From assembly GCF_003461955.1 (NCBI RefSeq), contig NZ_QTYB01000004.1, forward strand, positions 124,001 to 188,000: 64,000 nucleotides of DNA, given 5' to 3'. A program made the translations under genes and the position numbers. This document shows, piece by piece, positions 7,417-16,374 of the stretch. The DNA comes from Ruminococcus sp. AM36-2AA (lineage in GTDB: Bacteria > Bacillota > Clostridia > Lachnospirales > Lachnospiraceae). The notes beneath the pieces are model-generated. The model worked only from the letters and a program-made list of their open reading frames with translations, did no database searches and was not told the DNA's origin. How positions within the stretch are numbered: the first letter of the stretch is position 1; every line of letters begins with the position of its first letter.

Positions 7417-9078
7417 TCAAAAATTTATATCTTTTCTTCTTTTTTTCAGCTTACTGGGAATGTGCGCTCTGACAATCGCTTCGTAAATACGTTTGCTGTT
7501 ATTGTGATCCCGGTACGGAAGAAGAGTATCTCTTCGCTTTGCATATTCCGGTTTCTCCTGGAAGTTGTTTTTCACATAGGATTCTATGGTATCCAGAAGC
7601 TCCTCTTCTGTCCATGCCAGATCCCCGAAAACATCTTTTCTGTAATCTACATAACTTCCGTGGGCCTTCTCGTAAGTTTCCAGATCAAAAGGATAAAAAA
7701 CTACCGGTTTCCCCTGATAATAAACTTCCCAGGAAACAGAAGAATAATCTGTGATCAGCATATGACAGCTCATCAGAAGCTGGTTTAACGGCACAGTTCC
7801 AAAGGGGATCAGCCGGATGTGTCTGTCCTCCGTATAAAAGTTTCCGAGACGCTCCCGAAACTTGGCATGAATATAAAAATTCAGCGTGATATTCTCTCTT
7901 TCCAGGATCGTCCTCAGCCGTTCATCCTGCAAAAGTGTTTCATATCTCTGATAATATTCACTTTTACGGAATGCTTCTTCACTGATATCTTCCAGCCAGT
8001 TTCTCCACGTAGGCATCAGAAGGATCTCTTTATGTGCAGGGTCCGACCGGTCTTCCAGAACATCCCATCTGGAAAAGCCGGTTACAATCACTTCTTCCTT
8101 ATCATAACCAAAATATTTCTCTATGATCTTCTGCTCCGGTTCTGAAGTTACCACAAACAACGCCATCTGGTTTCCACAGTTTTTGCGATAGGTTTTATGA
8201 CACTGTTTAAATGCGGTGACACCATGCTGCAGAAAAATAATATTTTTTCTGGCCTGATACTGAAGCTTATAAACACTGATCGGAGAATCCCAGATATAAA
8301 AATGCCGGATCGCATCTGTGGAAATAAGATACTGAGCCGCACTGAGATAGATCATGTATTTAAATGACATGAACTGGATCACATTCGGTTCATATTTCTT
8401 TACAGCCTGATAATCCGAACTATTTTTATCTATTACATAAAGGATCTTTTTTCGTTGTTCTTCCGGTACCTGTTCCATACAGTACCGGAAGAAATAAAAA
8501 CCGTTGTCCTGTGCCATCGTGCAGTATTTCTCGCCTACAAGCCACAATTTCTTATGGTCCCAGTAGGGCTTCAGGATAAAATAACACAAAAGAGCCAGAA
8601 ATTCTTTCATAAGGAACAGATAGCTGTCGTATTTTCGGTCATATTTCCGGTATTGAAGATTAAACTGCCGCTTCCCGTTGACAAAGGGATAGATCATATT
8701 TCCGCCATTTGTTCTTGTCCATCTTGGAAAAAAGATCAGTTTCAGTTTCAGAAATATACTTAATCCACCCAGGATCGCATCATAAGTTTCCCCACTGCCG
8801 CTGTCAACAACAGCCACAACATCCCAGAATGCCCGCTCCATAGGATAGGCATTTACATTGATCTCCGCCCGATAGACAGTTCTGTTTCCTCTGGATCTCG
8901 TGTGTAGTATAAACGGATAGCTGACATCCATGATCTCATTTCGCAGTTTCAGTTTCAAAGACCGGATCTGTCCCTTTTCCTCCGGCAGTTCAAAACAGAT
9001 CTTTATGGTTCCTTTTTTCAGGGAAAATCTTTTGGTTTTTACTTTGATCTCAGCCGAAGCTTCCTTGAAATCCTGCAT
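7417..9078 (-). CDS. CDP-glycerol glycerophosphotransferase family protein
   Basis: 553 residues. The N-terminal 120 form a beta-rich accessory domain. The C-terminal part, about 200-540, shows the polyol-phosphate transferase landmarks IIFLQHGVTAF, VIVTGFSRWDVL, LMPTWRNWLED, MLITDYSSVSWEVYYQGKPVV and AHGSYVDYRKDVFG. The likely role is priming or extending a polyol-phosphate glycopolymer in the cytoplasm at the membrane. It starts 17 nt after the lipoprotein stop and is followed by a longer paralogue, so the two may act in sequence as TagB/TagF do. Family certain; substrate inferred. Confidence 0.83.
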   Translation of the reverse strand: MQDFKEASAEIKVKTKRFSLKKGTIKICFELPEEKGQIRSLKLKLRNEIMDVSYPFILHTRSRGNRTVYRAEINVNAYPMERAFWDVVAVVDSGSGETYDAILGGLSIFLKLKLIFFPRWTRTNGGNMIYPFVNGKRQFNLQYRKYDRKYDSYLFLMKEFLALLCYFILKPYWDHKKLWLVGEKYCTMAQDNGFYFFRYCMEQVPEEQRKKILYVIDKNSSDYQAVKKYEPNVIQFMSFKYMIYLSAAQYLISTDAIRHFYIWDSPISVYKLQYQARKNIIFLQHGVTAFKQCHKTYRKNCGNQMALFVVTSEPEQKIIEKYFGYDKEEVIVTGFSRWDVLEDRSDPAHKEILLMPTWRNWLEDISEEAFRKSEYYQRYETLLQDERLRTILERENITLNFYIHAKFRERLGNFYTEDRHIRLIPFGTVPLNQLLMSCHMLITDYSSVSWEVYYQGKPVVFYPFDLETYEKAHGSYVDYRKDVFGDLAWTEEELLDTIESYVKNNFQEKPEYAKRRDTLLPYRDHNNSKRIYEAIVRAHIPSKLKKRRKDINF

Positions 9079-9095
9079 ATTTCCACCTGTATCGC

Positions 9096-10022
9096 TTATT
9101 GCTCTGACCAGTCTCCATTATCATCCCAGATAATGTCTCCGTTTCCGCCATCGCTGCCGCTGTCATCGATCACTTCGTCTCCGTTTCCGCTGTTATCACC
9201 GTCATCTACATAACCGCCATCATCGCTGTTATCGGAATCGCCGCTGTCTCCATTGTCATAATTATCATTGCCGTCATCACCGTCACCATTGTCATAATTT
9301 CCGTTATCACTGCTGTCATCACTTCCATCGTCTCCGCCGTCGTAATTTCCATTATCACTGTTATCGTAATCACTGCTGTTATCACTGTTATCTGTGCTGC
9401 TGTCAGAAGAAGAATCGGTTGCATCAGAAGAATCCGTTGTACTGTCTGTAGAATCTGTGCTGTCTGTATTCTCACTGTTATCCGTTTCCACATTTCCCTG
9501 TGTGCTCTTCTCGCTCTTCTCGCTGAGACTCATATAAGTCAGATATGCAGATCCGTTGTCGATCATCAGCTTCGCACTCTCCATATCTCCCAGTTCCACA
9601 CTGTAGATCTCATATGCGTTTCCGTCTCCATCCACGATCTTCATATCATAAATAGCATCTGTGGCGGATTCCGGTGTGTAATACATCTGTACCTGTTCTG
9701 CTGCCTTGATCGTAGACTCTGCCGGAACCAGATTCTTACCCCATTCTGATCCACCGGCTGCACGGAGATAGATCTCTCGCACTTCACCCTTGGTGCTGTT
9801 TGAGAGATAAACAAATTTCGCGGTACTTGTCTTCACACCAATAAGCTTCGGTGCCGGTGTTGAAGTCGGCAGCGGACTGGCTGTTGTCGGTGTTGAAGTC
9901 GGTGCGGCTGTCGGAACCGGTGTCGGTGTTACTTCCACGGTGTCTTTTGATGAGCTTCCGCATCCGGCTGCGCTCAGTGCTGCAGTTGCTGCCAGTGCGA
10001 TCATAATTTTCTTATATTTCAT
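9096..10022 (-). CDS. Lipoprotein with acidic Asp/Ser/Asn-rich C-terminal tail
   Basis: 308 residues. The signal peptide ends in a lipobox (LSAAGC, Cys21). A Pro/Thr-rich linker (about 30-58) leads to a compact domain, about 60-175, that I do not recognise. From about 180 to the end the protein is low complexity: DSTDSTDST followed by many DNSDN, GGDDGSDD and NYDNGD units. The start has GGAGG at good spacing. It sits between uppP and the glycerophosphotransferases. A long acidic tail could reach through the wall and bind cations, but that is speculation; no enzymatic motif is visible. Confidence 0.8.
   Translation of the reverse strand: MKYKKIMIALAATAALSAAGCGSSSKDTVEVTPTPVPTAAPTSTPTTASPLPTSTPAPKLIGVKTSTAKFVYLSNSTKGEVREIYLRAAGGSEWGKNLVPAESTIKAAEQVQMYYTPESATDAIYDMKIVDGDGNAYEIYSVELGDMESAKLMIDNGSAYLTYMSLSEKSEKSTQGNVETDNSENTDSTDSTDSTTDSSDATDSSSDSSTDNSDNSSDYDNSDNGNYDGGDDGSDDSSDNGNYDNGDGDDGNDNYDNGDSGDSDNSDDGGYVDDGDNSGNGDEVIDDSGSDGGNGDIIWDDNGDWSEQ
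9150..9500. repeat. Low-complexity coding repeat
   Basis: Degenerate short tandem units rich in tcatcactg/ttatcactg-like words encode the Asp/Ser/Asn/Gly tail of the lipoprotein. Units are too short and irregular for a CRISPR array. The tract is a likely place for length variation between strains. Confidence 0.7.
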
Positions 10023-10061
10023 AATAATTACCTCCAGAATTACTGTTTATACATATTTGTT

Positions 10062-10964
10062 TTATGCAAGTAACGTTTTTCCGATAAAATATCCGAGAAC
10101 CAGGATTCCAAGAATGATTCTGTACCATCCAAATGCCTTGAAATCATGTTTCTTGATATATCCCATCAGGAATTTGATCGCCAGGATAGATACCACAAAA
10201 GATACCAGTACACCTACGATCAGGATGATCAACTCTGTAGAGCTGAAGGCAAAACCGAATTTCACAAGCTTCAGAAGACTTGCGCCAAACATAACCGGAA
10301 TTGCCAGGAAAAAGGTAAACTCAGCCGCAACAGTACGGGAAGTTCCGGCGAGGATTCCTCCGATAATGGTAGATCCGGAGCGGGAAGTTCCCGGGATTAC
10401 GGAAAGCACCTGGAAACAGCCAATGATCAGCGCCGTTTTAAAGGTAAGATCCTCCAGGCTGGTACAGGCTGGTCTGCGACGTTTATTGTAATTCTCGATC
10501 ACAATAAACAGAACACCATATACGATCAGTGTGATCGCAACTACAACATAATTATAAAATTTCTCTTCAATGATATCATTAAATGGAAGTGCGATGATGA
10601 TCGTCGGCAGACATGCTACCAGGATCTTGAACCACAGGATCCATTTCTCCTTGTCACAGTATTTCTCCACAAATGTAAGGATTGCTCTGGATACTGCCGG
10701 CTGTTTACGCAGTGCCATCTGTGTTTTTTTCGGGATTTTTCTTATGTAAAAAGGCCACAGCTTACTCCAGTACAATACGACAACTGCCATGATCGCACCA
10801 AGCTGGATGACAACCAGGAAGAATTCCATAAATGCATCAGATACATTCAGCTTGATAAATTCATCTACCAGGATCATGTGGCCGGTACTGCTGATGGGAA
10901 GCCACTCTGTAATTCCCTCCACGATACCAAGAAGGATAACCTTCAGCAATTCTATAAAGCTCAT
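10062..10964 (-). CDS. uppP: Undecaprenyl-diphosphatase UppP (BacA family)
   Basis: 300 residues, polytopic. It has the two diagnostic motifs [14 protein letters not shown] near the N-terminus and [10 protein letters not shown] in the middle, with the catalytic Glu, His, Ser and Arg positions present. It dephosphorylates undecaprenyl pyrophosphate to recycle the lipid carrier of wall polymers, and gives bacitracin tolerance in many species. It is the first gene of the operon that continues with the lipoprotein, two polyol-phosphate transferases and an acyltransferase, which fits carrier recycling for that polymer. Confidence 0.96.
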   Translation of the reverse strand: MSFIELLKVILLGIVEGITEWLPISSTGHMILVDEFIKLNVSDAFMEFFLVVIQLGAIMAVVVLYWSKLWPFYIRKIPKKTQMALRKQPAVSRAILTFVEKYCDKEKWILWFKILVACLPTIIIALPFNDIIEEKFYNYVVVAITLIVYGVLFIVIENYNKRRRPACTSLEDLTFKTALIIGCFQVLSVIPGTSRSGSTIIGGILAGTSRTVAAEFTFFLAIPVMFGASLLKLVKFGFAFSSTELIILIVGVLVSFVVSILAIKFLMGYIKKHDFKAFGWYRIILGILVLGYFIGKTLLA

Positions 10965-10997
10965 ACAAACTCCTTTCGTAATTTACGTCCAACGCAA

Positions 10998-11041
10998 GAT
11001 AAGGACAGAGCCGGCATGTAAACAACGGCCCCGTCCTTATC
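10998..11041. promoter_or_regulatory. Hairpin between carB and uppP
   Basis: Perfect 9-bp arms GATAAGGAC/GTCCTTATC (10998-11006 and 11033-11041) with an inner GCCG/CGGC pairing. There is no downstream T run, so it is not a standard terminator. It may reduce readthrough from carB or structure the uppP leader. Confidence 0.5.
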
Positions 11042-11070
11042 AGTATATTACATATTTTGCAATTCGTAAA
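11042..11070 (-). promoter_or_regulatory. Promoter of the uppP operon
   Basis: The minus strand has -35 TTTACG (11070-11065), a 17-bp spacer and -10 TATACT (11047-11042), giving a start near 11035, inside the outer arm of the adjacent hairpin. Confidence 0.6.
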
Positions 11071-11123
11071 CTTTGAAATTTCCATTTCACAAAATTTACG
11101 CTTTTTTTACATTTTCATGACCT

Positions 11124-14100
11124 TTAGCGATTATCAATCTTCGCGATGTCTACCAGAGTCAGATTGTTCAGGTCTGTGTTCTCAAGACTTGTAACCAGAG
11201 CCTCTGCAGTATCAAGGCTTGTAAGTACGTTAACGCCTGTCTCGATAGCATTACGACGGATGACGAAACCATCTTTCTGATGCTCAACGCCCTGTGGCGG
11301 TGTATCGATGACAACATCGATCTTGTGGCCAAGGATCAGGTCCATCAGGTTCGGAGACGGCTGCTCCAGCTTGTTGGTACGTGTTACCTTGATTCCGTTC
11401 TCAGTCAGGACATTTGCAGTACCTCTTGTTGCAAAGATACGGTATCCCTGAGCTTCAAATCTCTTGGCGATCGGAATAATATCCTTTTTATCCTCATCTT
11501 TCACAGTGATGATCATCTGTTTGTGTTTCGGAAGGCGGATTCCTGCTCCGATGAATGCTTTGTAAAGAGCCTCGTTGAAGGTCTTTGCAATACCAAGGCA
11601 CTCACCTGTGGATTTCATCTCAGGTCCAAGGCTGATATCTGCGCCTCTGATCTTCTCGAAGGAGAATACAGGCATCTTGATCGCGAAATACTCTGCCTCT
11701 TTCTGAAGTCCCGGTGTGTAGCCAAGCTCTTTGATCTTGTGTCCAAGGATGACTCTTGTTGCAAGAGGAACGATCGGGATTCCCGTTACCTTGCTGATGT
11801 ACGGTACTGTACGGCTGGAACGTGGGTTAACCTCGATAACATATACATCCTCGCCTACAACGATGAACTGGATATTGATCATACCGATCACATGAAGTGC
11901 CTGTGCAAGACGACGTGTGTACTCGGCAATGGTATCTTTTGCTTTCTGGCTGATGGTCTGTGCCGGATATACGGAAATACTGTCTCCGGAGTGGATACCT
12001 GCACGCTCGATGTGCTCCATGATTCCAGGGATCAGGATGTCCTCACCGTCGCATACCGCATCGACCTCGATCTCTTTACCCATGAGATATTTATCAACAA
12101 GGATCGGATGCTCCTGTGCGATCTGGTTGATGATTCCGATGTACTCTTCCACATCCTCATCGCTGACAGCAATACGCATTCCCTGTCCTCCAAGTACGTA
12201 GGACGGGCGGACAAGTACCGGATATCCCAGCTCGTTGGCAGCTTTTTTCGCCTCTTCTGCTGTGAATACGGTGTGTCCCTTCGGTCTCGGAATCTGGCAT
12301 TTCTCAAGGATGGCATCAAAGAGTTCTCTGTCCTCTGCGGCATCTACGTTCTCAGCAGATGTTCCAAGGATCTTCACGCCCATCTTGATCAGTGCTTCGG
12401 TAAGCTTGATGGCTGTCTGTCCACCGAACTGAACAACGGCTCCGTCCGGTTTCTCGATATTTACAACATTCTCAACATCTTCCGGTGTCAGTGGCTCGAA
12501 ATACAGTTTGTCCGCGATATCAAAGTCTGTACTTACTGTCTCCGGGTTGTTGTTGATGATGATAGTCTCGTATCCTTCTTTTGCAAATGCCCATGTACAA
12601 TGTACAGAGCAGAAGTCGAACTCGATACCCTGTCCGATACGAATCGGGCCGGAACCAAGTACCAGGATCTTTTTCTTATCTTTTGTCTCGATTGCTTCGT
12701 TCTCTGTCTGGTCATCGCCGTATACAGAGTAGTAGTATGGTGTCTCTGCCGCGAACTCTGCCGCACAGGTATCAACCATCTTGTATGCGGCACGGATGCC
12801 GTACTCTTTACGAAGGGCTTTGATCTCGGCTTCTGTCTTGCCTGTGAGATCTGCGATGATGTAGTCCGGGAACTCCATTCGTTTTGCTTCCAGAAGAAGG
12901 TCTTTGTCCAGTTTCTGGGTCTTCAGAGCCTGCTCCATCTCAACAAGGATTGCCAGCTTGTCGATGAACCAAATATCGATCTTGGTGATCTCGTGAAGTT
13001 TCTCCTGAGAAATATTTCGTCTCAGGGCTTCTGCGATCTTCCAGATACGGCGGTCATCCACGATATTCAGCTCGTCCAGAAGTTCCTCATCAGAAAGATG
13101 GGAGAAATCGTAGGACATCAGACTGTCTACGTGCTGCTCCAGGGAACGGATGGCTTTCATTAAAGCACCCTCAAAGTTATGGCAGATACTCATAACCTCA
13201 CCGGTAGCTTTCATCTGTGTAGTCAGTGTACGTTTTGCTGTGATAAATTTATCAAATGGCAGACGCGGGATCTTAACGACACAGTAGTCCAGCATCGGCT
13301 CGAAGCTTGCGTATGTTTTGCCTGTGATGGCATTCGGGATTTCATCCAGTGTGTAGCCCAGTGCGATCTTGGCCGCAACCTTGGCGATCGGATAACCGGT
13401 AGCCTTACTTGCAAGTGCGGAAGAACGGCTTACACGAGGGTTAACCTCGATGACACAGTACTCAAAGCTCTCCGGATGAAGGGCGTACTGTACGTTACAT
13501 CCACCTGTGATACCAAGTTCTGTGATGATGTTAAGCGCAGATGTACGAAGCATCTGGTACTCTTTATCTCCAAGTGTCTGGGAAGGCGCAACTACGATGG
13601 AGTCACCGGTATGGACACCAACCGGGTCAATGTTCTCCATGTTGCAGACTGTGATGCAGTTTCCTGCGCTGTCTCGCATTACCTCGTACTCGATCTCTTT
13701 CCATCCGGCGATACATCTCTCTACAAGAACCTCGCCTACACGGGAAAGACGGAGACCATTCTCAAGGATCTCACGAAGCTCCGGCTCGTTGTGTGCGATA
13801 CCGCCGCCGCTTCCGCCAAGTGTGTATGCAGGACGGAGAACAACCGGATATCCGATGGTCTGTGTAAACTCCACACCATCTTCTACGGTTGTAACGACCT
13901 TGGATGCTGCAACCGGCTCGCCGATCTTTTCCATGGTATCTTTGAACTCCTGACGGTCCTCAGCCTTACGGATGGTAGCTGCTGTGGTACCGATCAGTCG
14001 TACATTGTGCTCTTTCAGGAAGCCTTTCTCCTCAAGCTCCATGGCAAGGTTCAGTCCTGCCTGGCCACCCAGTGTAGGAAGTACACTGTCCGGTTTTTCT

Positions 14101-14339
14101 TTGAGGATCAGCTGCTCTACGACCTCAACAGTCAGAGGCTCGATGTAAACTCTGTCTGCGATGTCTTTATCTGTCATGATGGTAGCAGGATTGGAGTTTA
14201 AAAGTACAACCTCCATGCCCTCTTCCTTCAGAGAGCGGCATGCCTGGGTTCCTGCATAGTCAAACTCTGCTGCCTGGCCGATTACGATCGGACCTGAGCC
14301 GATCACAAGTACTTTTTTTATGTCCTTATTCCTTGGCAT
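11124..14339 (-). CDS. carB: Carbamoyl-phosphate synthase large subunit
   Basis: 1071 residues, the usual length. Two homologous ATP-grasp halves are visible, each starting with a nucleotide-binding loop (VIGSGPIVIGQAAEFD at about 12 and VLGSGPIRIGQGIEFD at about 560). Metal-binding Glu/Asn motifs (IEVNPR) occur in both, followed by a C-terminal MGS-type allosteric domain. It makes carbamoyl phosphate from bicarbonate, ammonia from CarA, and ATP for pyrimidine and arginine synthesis. The start overlaps the carA stop by one base (TAATG). Confidence 0.98.
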   Translation of the reverse strand: MPRNKDIKKVLVIGSGPIVIGQAAEFDYAGTQACRSLKEEGMEVVLLNSNPATIMTDKDIADRVYIEPLTVEVVEQLILKEKPDSVLPTLGGQAGLNLAMELEEKGFLKEHNVRLIGTTAATIRKAEDRQEFKDTMEKIGEPVAASKVVTTVEDGVEFTQTIGYPVVLRPAYTLGGSGGGIAHNEPELREILENGLRLSRVGEVLVERCIAGWKEIEYEVMRDSAGNCITVCNMENIDPVGVHTGDSIVVAPSQTLGDKEYQMLRTSALNIITELGITGGCNVQYALHPESFEYCVIEVNPRVSRSSALASKATGYPIAKVAAKIALGYTLDEIPNAITGKTYASFEPMLDYCVVKIPRLPFDKFITAKRTLTTQMKATGEVMSICHNFEGALMKAIRSLEQHVDSLMSYDFSHLSDEELLDELNIVDDRRIWKIAEALRRNISQEKLHEITKIDIWFIDKLAILVEMEQALKTQKLDKDLLLEAKRMEFPDYIIADLTGKTEAEIKALRKEYGIRAAYKMVDTCAAEFAAETPYYYSVYGDDQTENEAIETKDKKKILVLGSGPIRIGQGIEFDFCSVHCTWAFAKEGYETIIINNNPETVSTDFDIADKLYFEPLTPEDVENVVNIEKPDGAVVQFGGQTAIKLTEALIKMGVKILGTSAENVDAAEDRELFDAILEKCQIPRPKGHTVFTAEEAKKAANELGYPVLVRPSYVLGGQGMRIAVSDEDVEEYIGIINQIAQEHPILVDKYLMGKEIEVDAVCDGEDILIPGIMEHIERAGIHSGDSISVYPAQTISQKAKDTIAEYTRRLAQALHVIGMINIQFIVVGEDVYVIEVNPRSSRTVPYISKVTGIPIVPLATRVILGHKIKELGYTPGLQKEAEYFAIKMPVFSFEKIRGADISLGPEMKSTGECLGIAKTFNEALYKAFIGAGIRLPKHKQMIITVKDEDKKDIIPIAKRFEAQGYRIFATRGTANVLTENGIKVTRTNKLEQPSPNLMDLILGHKIDVVIDTPPQGVEHQKDGFVIRRNAIETGVNVLTSLDTAEALVTSLENTDLNNLTLVDIAKIDNR

Positions 14340-15415
14340 TATTTCTCTCCTCCCATCATCTTCATGAATCTGTCAAACAGGTAACTGGAATCCTGTGGTC
14401 CCGGGCATGCTTCTGGATGGAACTGTACGGTAAAGATGTTCTTTCCATTATATGCCATACCCTCGTTTGTTCCGTCGTTGACGTTTACAAATGCAGGATG
14501 TGCGATGTTTTTCTCCTCAAGGCCTTCTGCATCTACTACGTAGCCATGGTTCTGAGAAGAAATATAAACTCTTCCTGTCTCCAGGTCTTTGACCGGATGG
14601 TTTCCACCTCTGTGACCGTATTTCATCTTATGGGTATCTCCGCCTGTTGCAAGAGCCATAAGCTGATGTCCAAGACAGATGGCAAAGATCGGCACATCGG
14701 AGTCATAGAGTTTCTTGATTTCTTTAATAATAGAAGTGCATTCCTTCGGATCTCCAGGGCCGTTGCTGAGCATGATGCCGTCCGGATTGTCTCCAAGGAT
14801 CTCTTCTGCCGGTGTCAGAGCCGGGTAAATGGTAACCTGGCATCCTCTCTCATTCAGTGAGCGTGCGATGTTTCTCTTGGCGCCCAGATCAAGAAGCGCA
14901 ACCTTCGGTCCGTTCCCCTTAAGCACTTCTTTCTCACGGCAGGAAACCTTCTCTACTACTTTTCCTGTTGTATATGCTTTTAATCTGGGGATGATTGTAT
15001 CCAGGTCATAGTTCTCGTCAACTGTGATCATTCCGTTCATAGTTCCCTTCTCACGAAGGATCTTAGTCAGTGCTCTGGTGTCAATTCCTGCAATTCCCGG
15101 AATGTCGTTCTTGCTCAGAAAATGCTGAATGGTGTCTACGCTTCTGAAGTTGCTGGGAACTCGTGATAATTCGCGTACAATAAATCCGTCAATCCACGGC
15201 TTCCTTGATTCCTGGTCATCATAACAGATTCCGTAGTTTCCGATCAGCGGATATGTCATACATACCGCCTGTCCTGCATAAGAAGGATCTGTCATTACTT
15301 CCAGATAACCTGTCATGGAAGTGTTAAAGACAATTTCACTGATGACTTCCCTTGCAGAACCAATGCTGGTTCCTGTAAATACATGGCCATCTTCCAATAT
15401 CAGAAATGCTTTCAT
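14339..15415 (-). CDS. carA: Carbamoyl-phosphate synthase small subunit
   Basis: 358 residues. The N-terminal CPSase-small domain begins KAFLILEDGHVFTGTSIG. The C-terminal class I glutamine amidotransferase has the nucleophile Cys in FAICLGHQLMALA and the His/Glu pair in QFHPEACPGP. It releases ammonia from glutamine and channels it to CarB. The start has GGGAG upstream and a leader of only about 40 nt, so a PyrR-type attenuator is not present. carA and carB form a two-gene operon here without other pyrimidine genes. Confidence 0.98.
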   Translation of the reverse strand: MKAFLILEDGHVFTGTSIGSAREVISEIVFNTSMTGYLEVMTDPSYAGQAVCMTYPLIGNYGICYDDQESRKPWIDGFIVRELSRVPSNFRSVDTIQHFLSKNDIPGIAGIDTRALTKILREKGTMNGMITVDENYDLDTIIPRLKAYTTGKVVEKVSCREKEVLKGNGPKVALLDLGAKRNIARSLNERGCQVTIYPALTPAEEILGDNPDGIMLSNGPGDPKECTSIIKEIKKLYDSDVPIFAICLGHQLMALATGGDTHKMKYGHRGGNHPVKDLETGRVYISSQNHGYVVDAEGLEEKNIAHPAFVNVNDGTNEGMAYNGKNIFTVQFHPEACPGPQDSSYLFDRFMKMMGGEK

Positions 15416-15461
15416 ACAATCTCCCTTTCTTTGTTCTCTTATTTTATCCTAAATCTTCAAG

Positions 15462-15490
15462 ATTGTATCACAGGAATCGTCATTTTTCAA
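15462..15490 (-). promoter_or_regulatory. Promoter of carAB
   Basis: The minus strand has -35 TTGAAA (15490-15485), a 17-bp spacer and -10 TACAAT (15467-15462). The AT-rich run just upstream (15525-15565) could act as an UP-like element. Transcription would start near 15455. Confidence 0.8.
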
Positions 15491-15568
15491 CACCATATGC
15501 AAAAAAAATGTATAAAACTAACTTAAAATATTTTTTTTGAATTTTTTTAATTTTTTTGAATTTTTCTA

Positions 15569-15597
15569 TTGACATTCTTTAGTTCCTGGGTTATTAT
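15569..15597 (+). promoter_or_regulatory. Promoter of tRNA-Leu
   Basis: Consensus -35 TTGACA (15569-15574), a 17-bp spacer and -10 TATTAT (15592-15597), preceded by T/A-rich DNA. The predicted transcript has a leader of about 50 nt before the tRNA. This promoter is back to back with that of carA. Confidence 0.85.
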
Positions 15598-15653
15598 AAG
15601 TGAGCAGTCGACGAACGGAGCTAAACAAAGCGAAGTAAGCCGGTTGACAAAAT

Positions 15654-15737
15654 GCAGGAATGGCGGAATTGGCAGACGCGCAGGCTTCAGGTGCCTGTGG
15701 TCGCAAGATCGTGTGGGTTCAAGTCCCATTTCCTGCA
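15654..15737 (+). tRNA. tRNA-Leu (anticodon CAG)
   Basis: An 84-nt class II tRNA. Acceptor arms GCAGGAA/TTCCTGC, D-arm GCG...CGC, anticodon stem CAGGC/GCCTG with loop TTCAGGT (anticodon CAG), a long variable arm (GGTC/GATC) and a T-arm with TTCAAGT loop all fold. The discriminator base is A. CCA is not encoded, as in many Clostridia. Confidence 0.97.
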
Positions 15738-15761
15738 TTCTTTTTTATTTTATCCAAAATC

Positions 15762-15820
15762 AAAAGGAGCTGTTGCTTCCCGGAGGAACTTTCATCCGGA
15801 AGGCAGCAGCTCTTTTATTT
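15762..15820 (+). terminator. Rho-independent terminator after tRNA-Leu
   Basis: A long imperfect stem (AGGAGCTGTTGCTTCC with GGAAGGCAGCAGCTCT) around a small loop is followed by a T-rich tract (TTTTATTTTTT). It lies 25 nt after the tRNA. Confidence 0.85.
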
Positions 15821-15925
15821 TTTCCATTTTTCCTCCACAAAATACCAGGAAAAAAGTAAAACCCGGGTCCTCTCCCATTTTCGCTATGATGTAGTCAGTT
15901 CAAAGAACAACACATTTCCAAAACA

Positions 15926-15953
15926 AAAGGAGGACCTGATCATGAAGCCATAA
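15926..15953 (+). CDS. Three-codon minigene M-K-P-stop with strong ribosome site
   Basis: A near-perfect Shine-Dalgarno (AAAGGAGG, 15926-15933) stands 8 nt before ATG AAG CCA TAA (15942-15953). Nothing longer opens in this frame. It is either the relic of a deleted gene or a leader peptide for the two genes downstream (16011 and 16375). Proline before the stop codon is a context that slows termination. Seen: the motif and spacing. Any regulatory role is inference. Confidence 0.4.
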
Positions 15954-16010
15954 ATCTCAGACACCGATACACGTTAACTTCATTCATATTTACAACAGGA
16001 GGAAAAAATA

Positions 16011-16361
16011 ATGACAATTAGATTTAATACTTATGATTACGATGCACTTTTTGGCGCTTTCACAACATTTTTTATTATAATGGCTGGTTTTGCTATTTTA
16101 GTCTGGACTATTTTCTATTTTATAAAAAAATCCGATAAAAACAAACCTGTCTTCGCAACACGTGCAAAAATCCTTGAAAAAATCACAGATACTCTCTTCG
16201 TTGGATGGTATCTTGTAGAATTCGAAAACGGAGAACGTTTAAAACTCAGAACTTTCGAACCACGTAAAGTATTTTTTTCTGCAGGCGATATCGGAATCCT
16301 TCGCTACCAGGGAATCACCATTCTCTCCTTCCAGAAAGAAAACCGTCCACCAATGCGTTGA
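16011..16361 (+). CDS. Small single-span membrane protein, DUF2500-like
   Basis: 116 residues. About 17-41 form one membrane segment (FGAFTTFFIIMAGFAILVWT). The soluble remainder has a beta-rich domain ending in GDIGILRYQGITILSFQKE, which resembles the GDxGxLxYQGxxFxxF pattern I associate with DUF2500. ACAGGAGG precedes the ATG. It is followed after 13 nt by the PP2C phosphatase gene, so the two are one transcription unit. Function unknown; because of its position it may be a membrane partner of the phosphatase or of the kinase-TIR receptor opposite. Confidence 0.7.
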   Translation: MTIRFNTYDYDALFGAFTTFFIIMAGFAILVWTIFYFIKKSDKNKPVFATRAKILEKITDTLFVGWYLVEFENGERLKLRTFEPRKVFFSAGDIGILRYQGITILSFQKENRPPMR

Positions 16362-16374
16362 AAGGACATTTCCT

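Noticed and set aside
9150..9500. Possible CRISPR-like array from the repeated tcatcactg words
   Set aside because: Units are short, irregular and in coding frame for an acidic protein tail; there are no constant repeats with unique spacers and no cas genes.
11280..14201. Very long open frames (627 and 340 codons) on the plus strand opposite carB
   Set aside because: They mirror the carB codon pattern, have no ribosome sites or recognisable domains, and lie fully within a certain gene on the other strand.
15416..15470. PyrR-dependent attenuator or pyrimidine leader for carAB
   Set aside because: The promoter gives a leader of only about 40 nt with no terminator/antiterminator structures.
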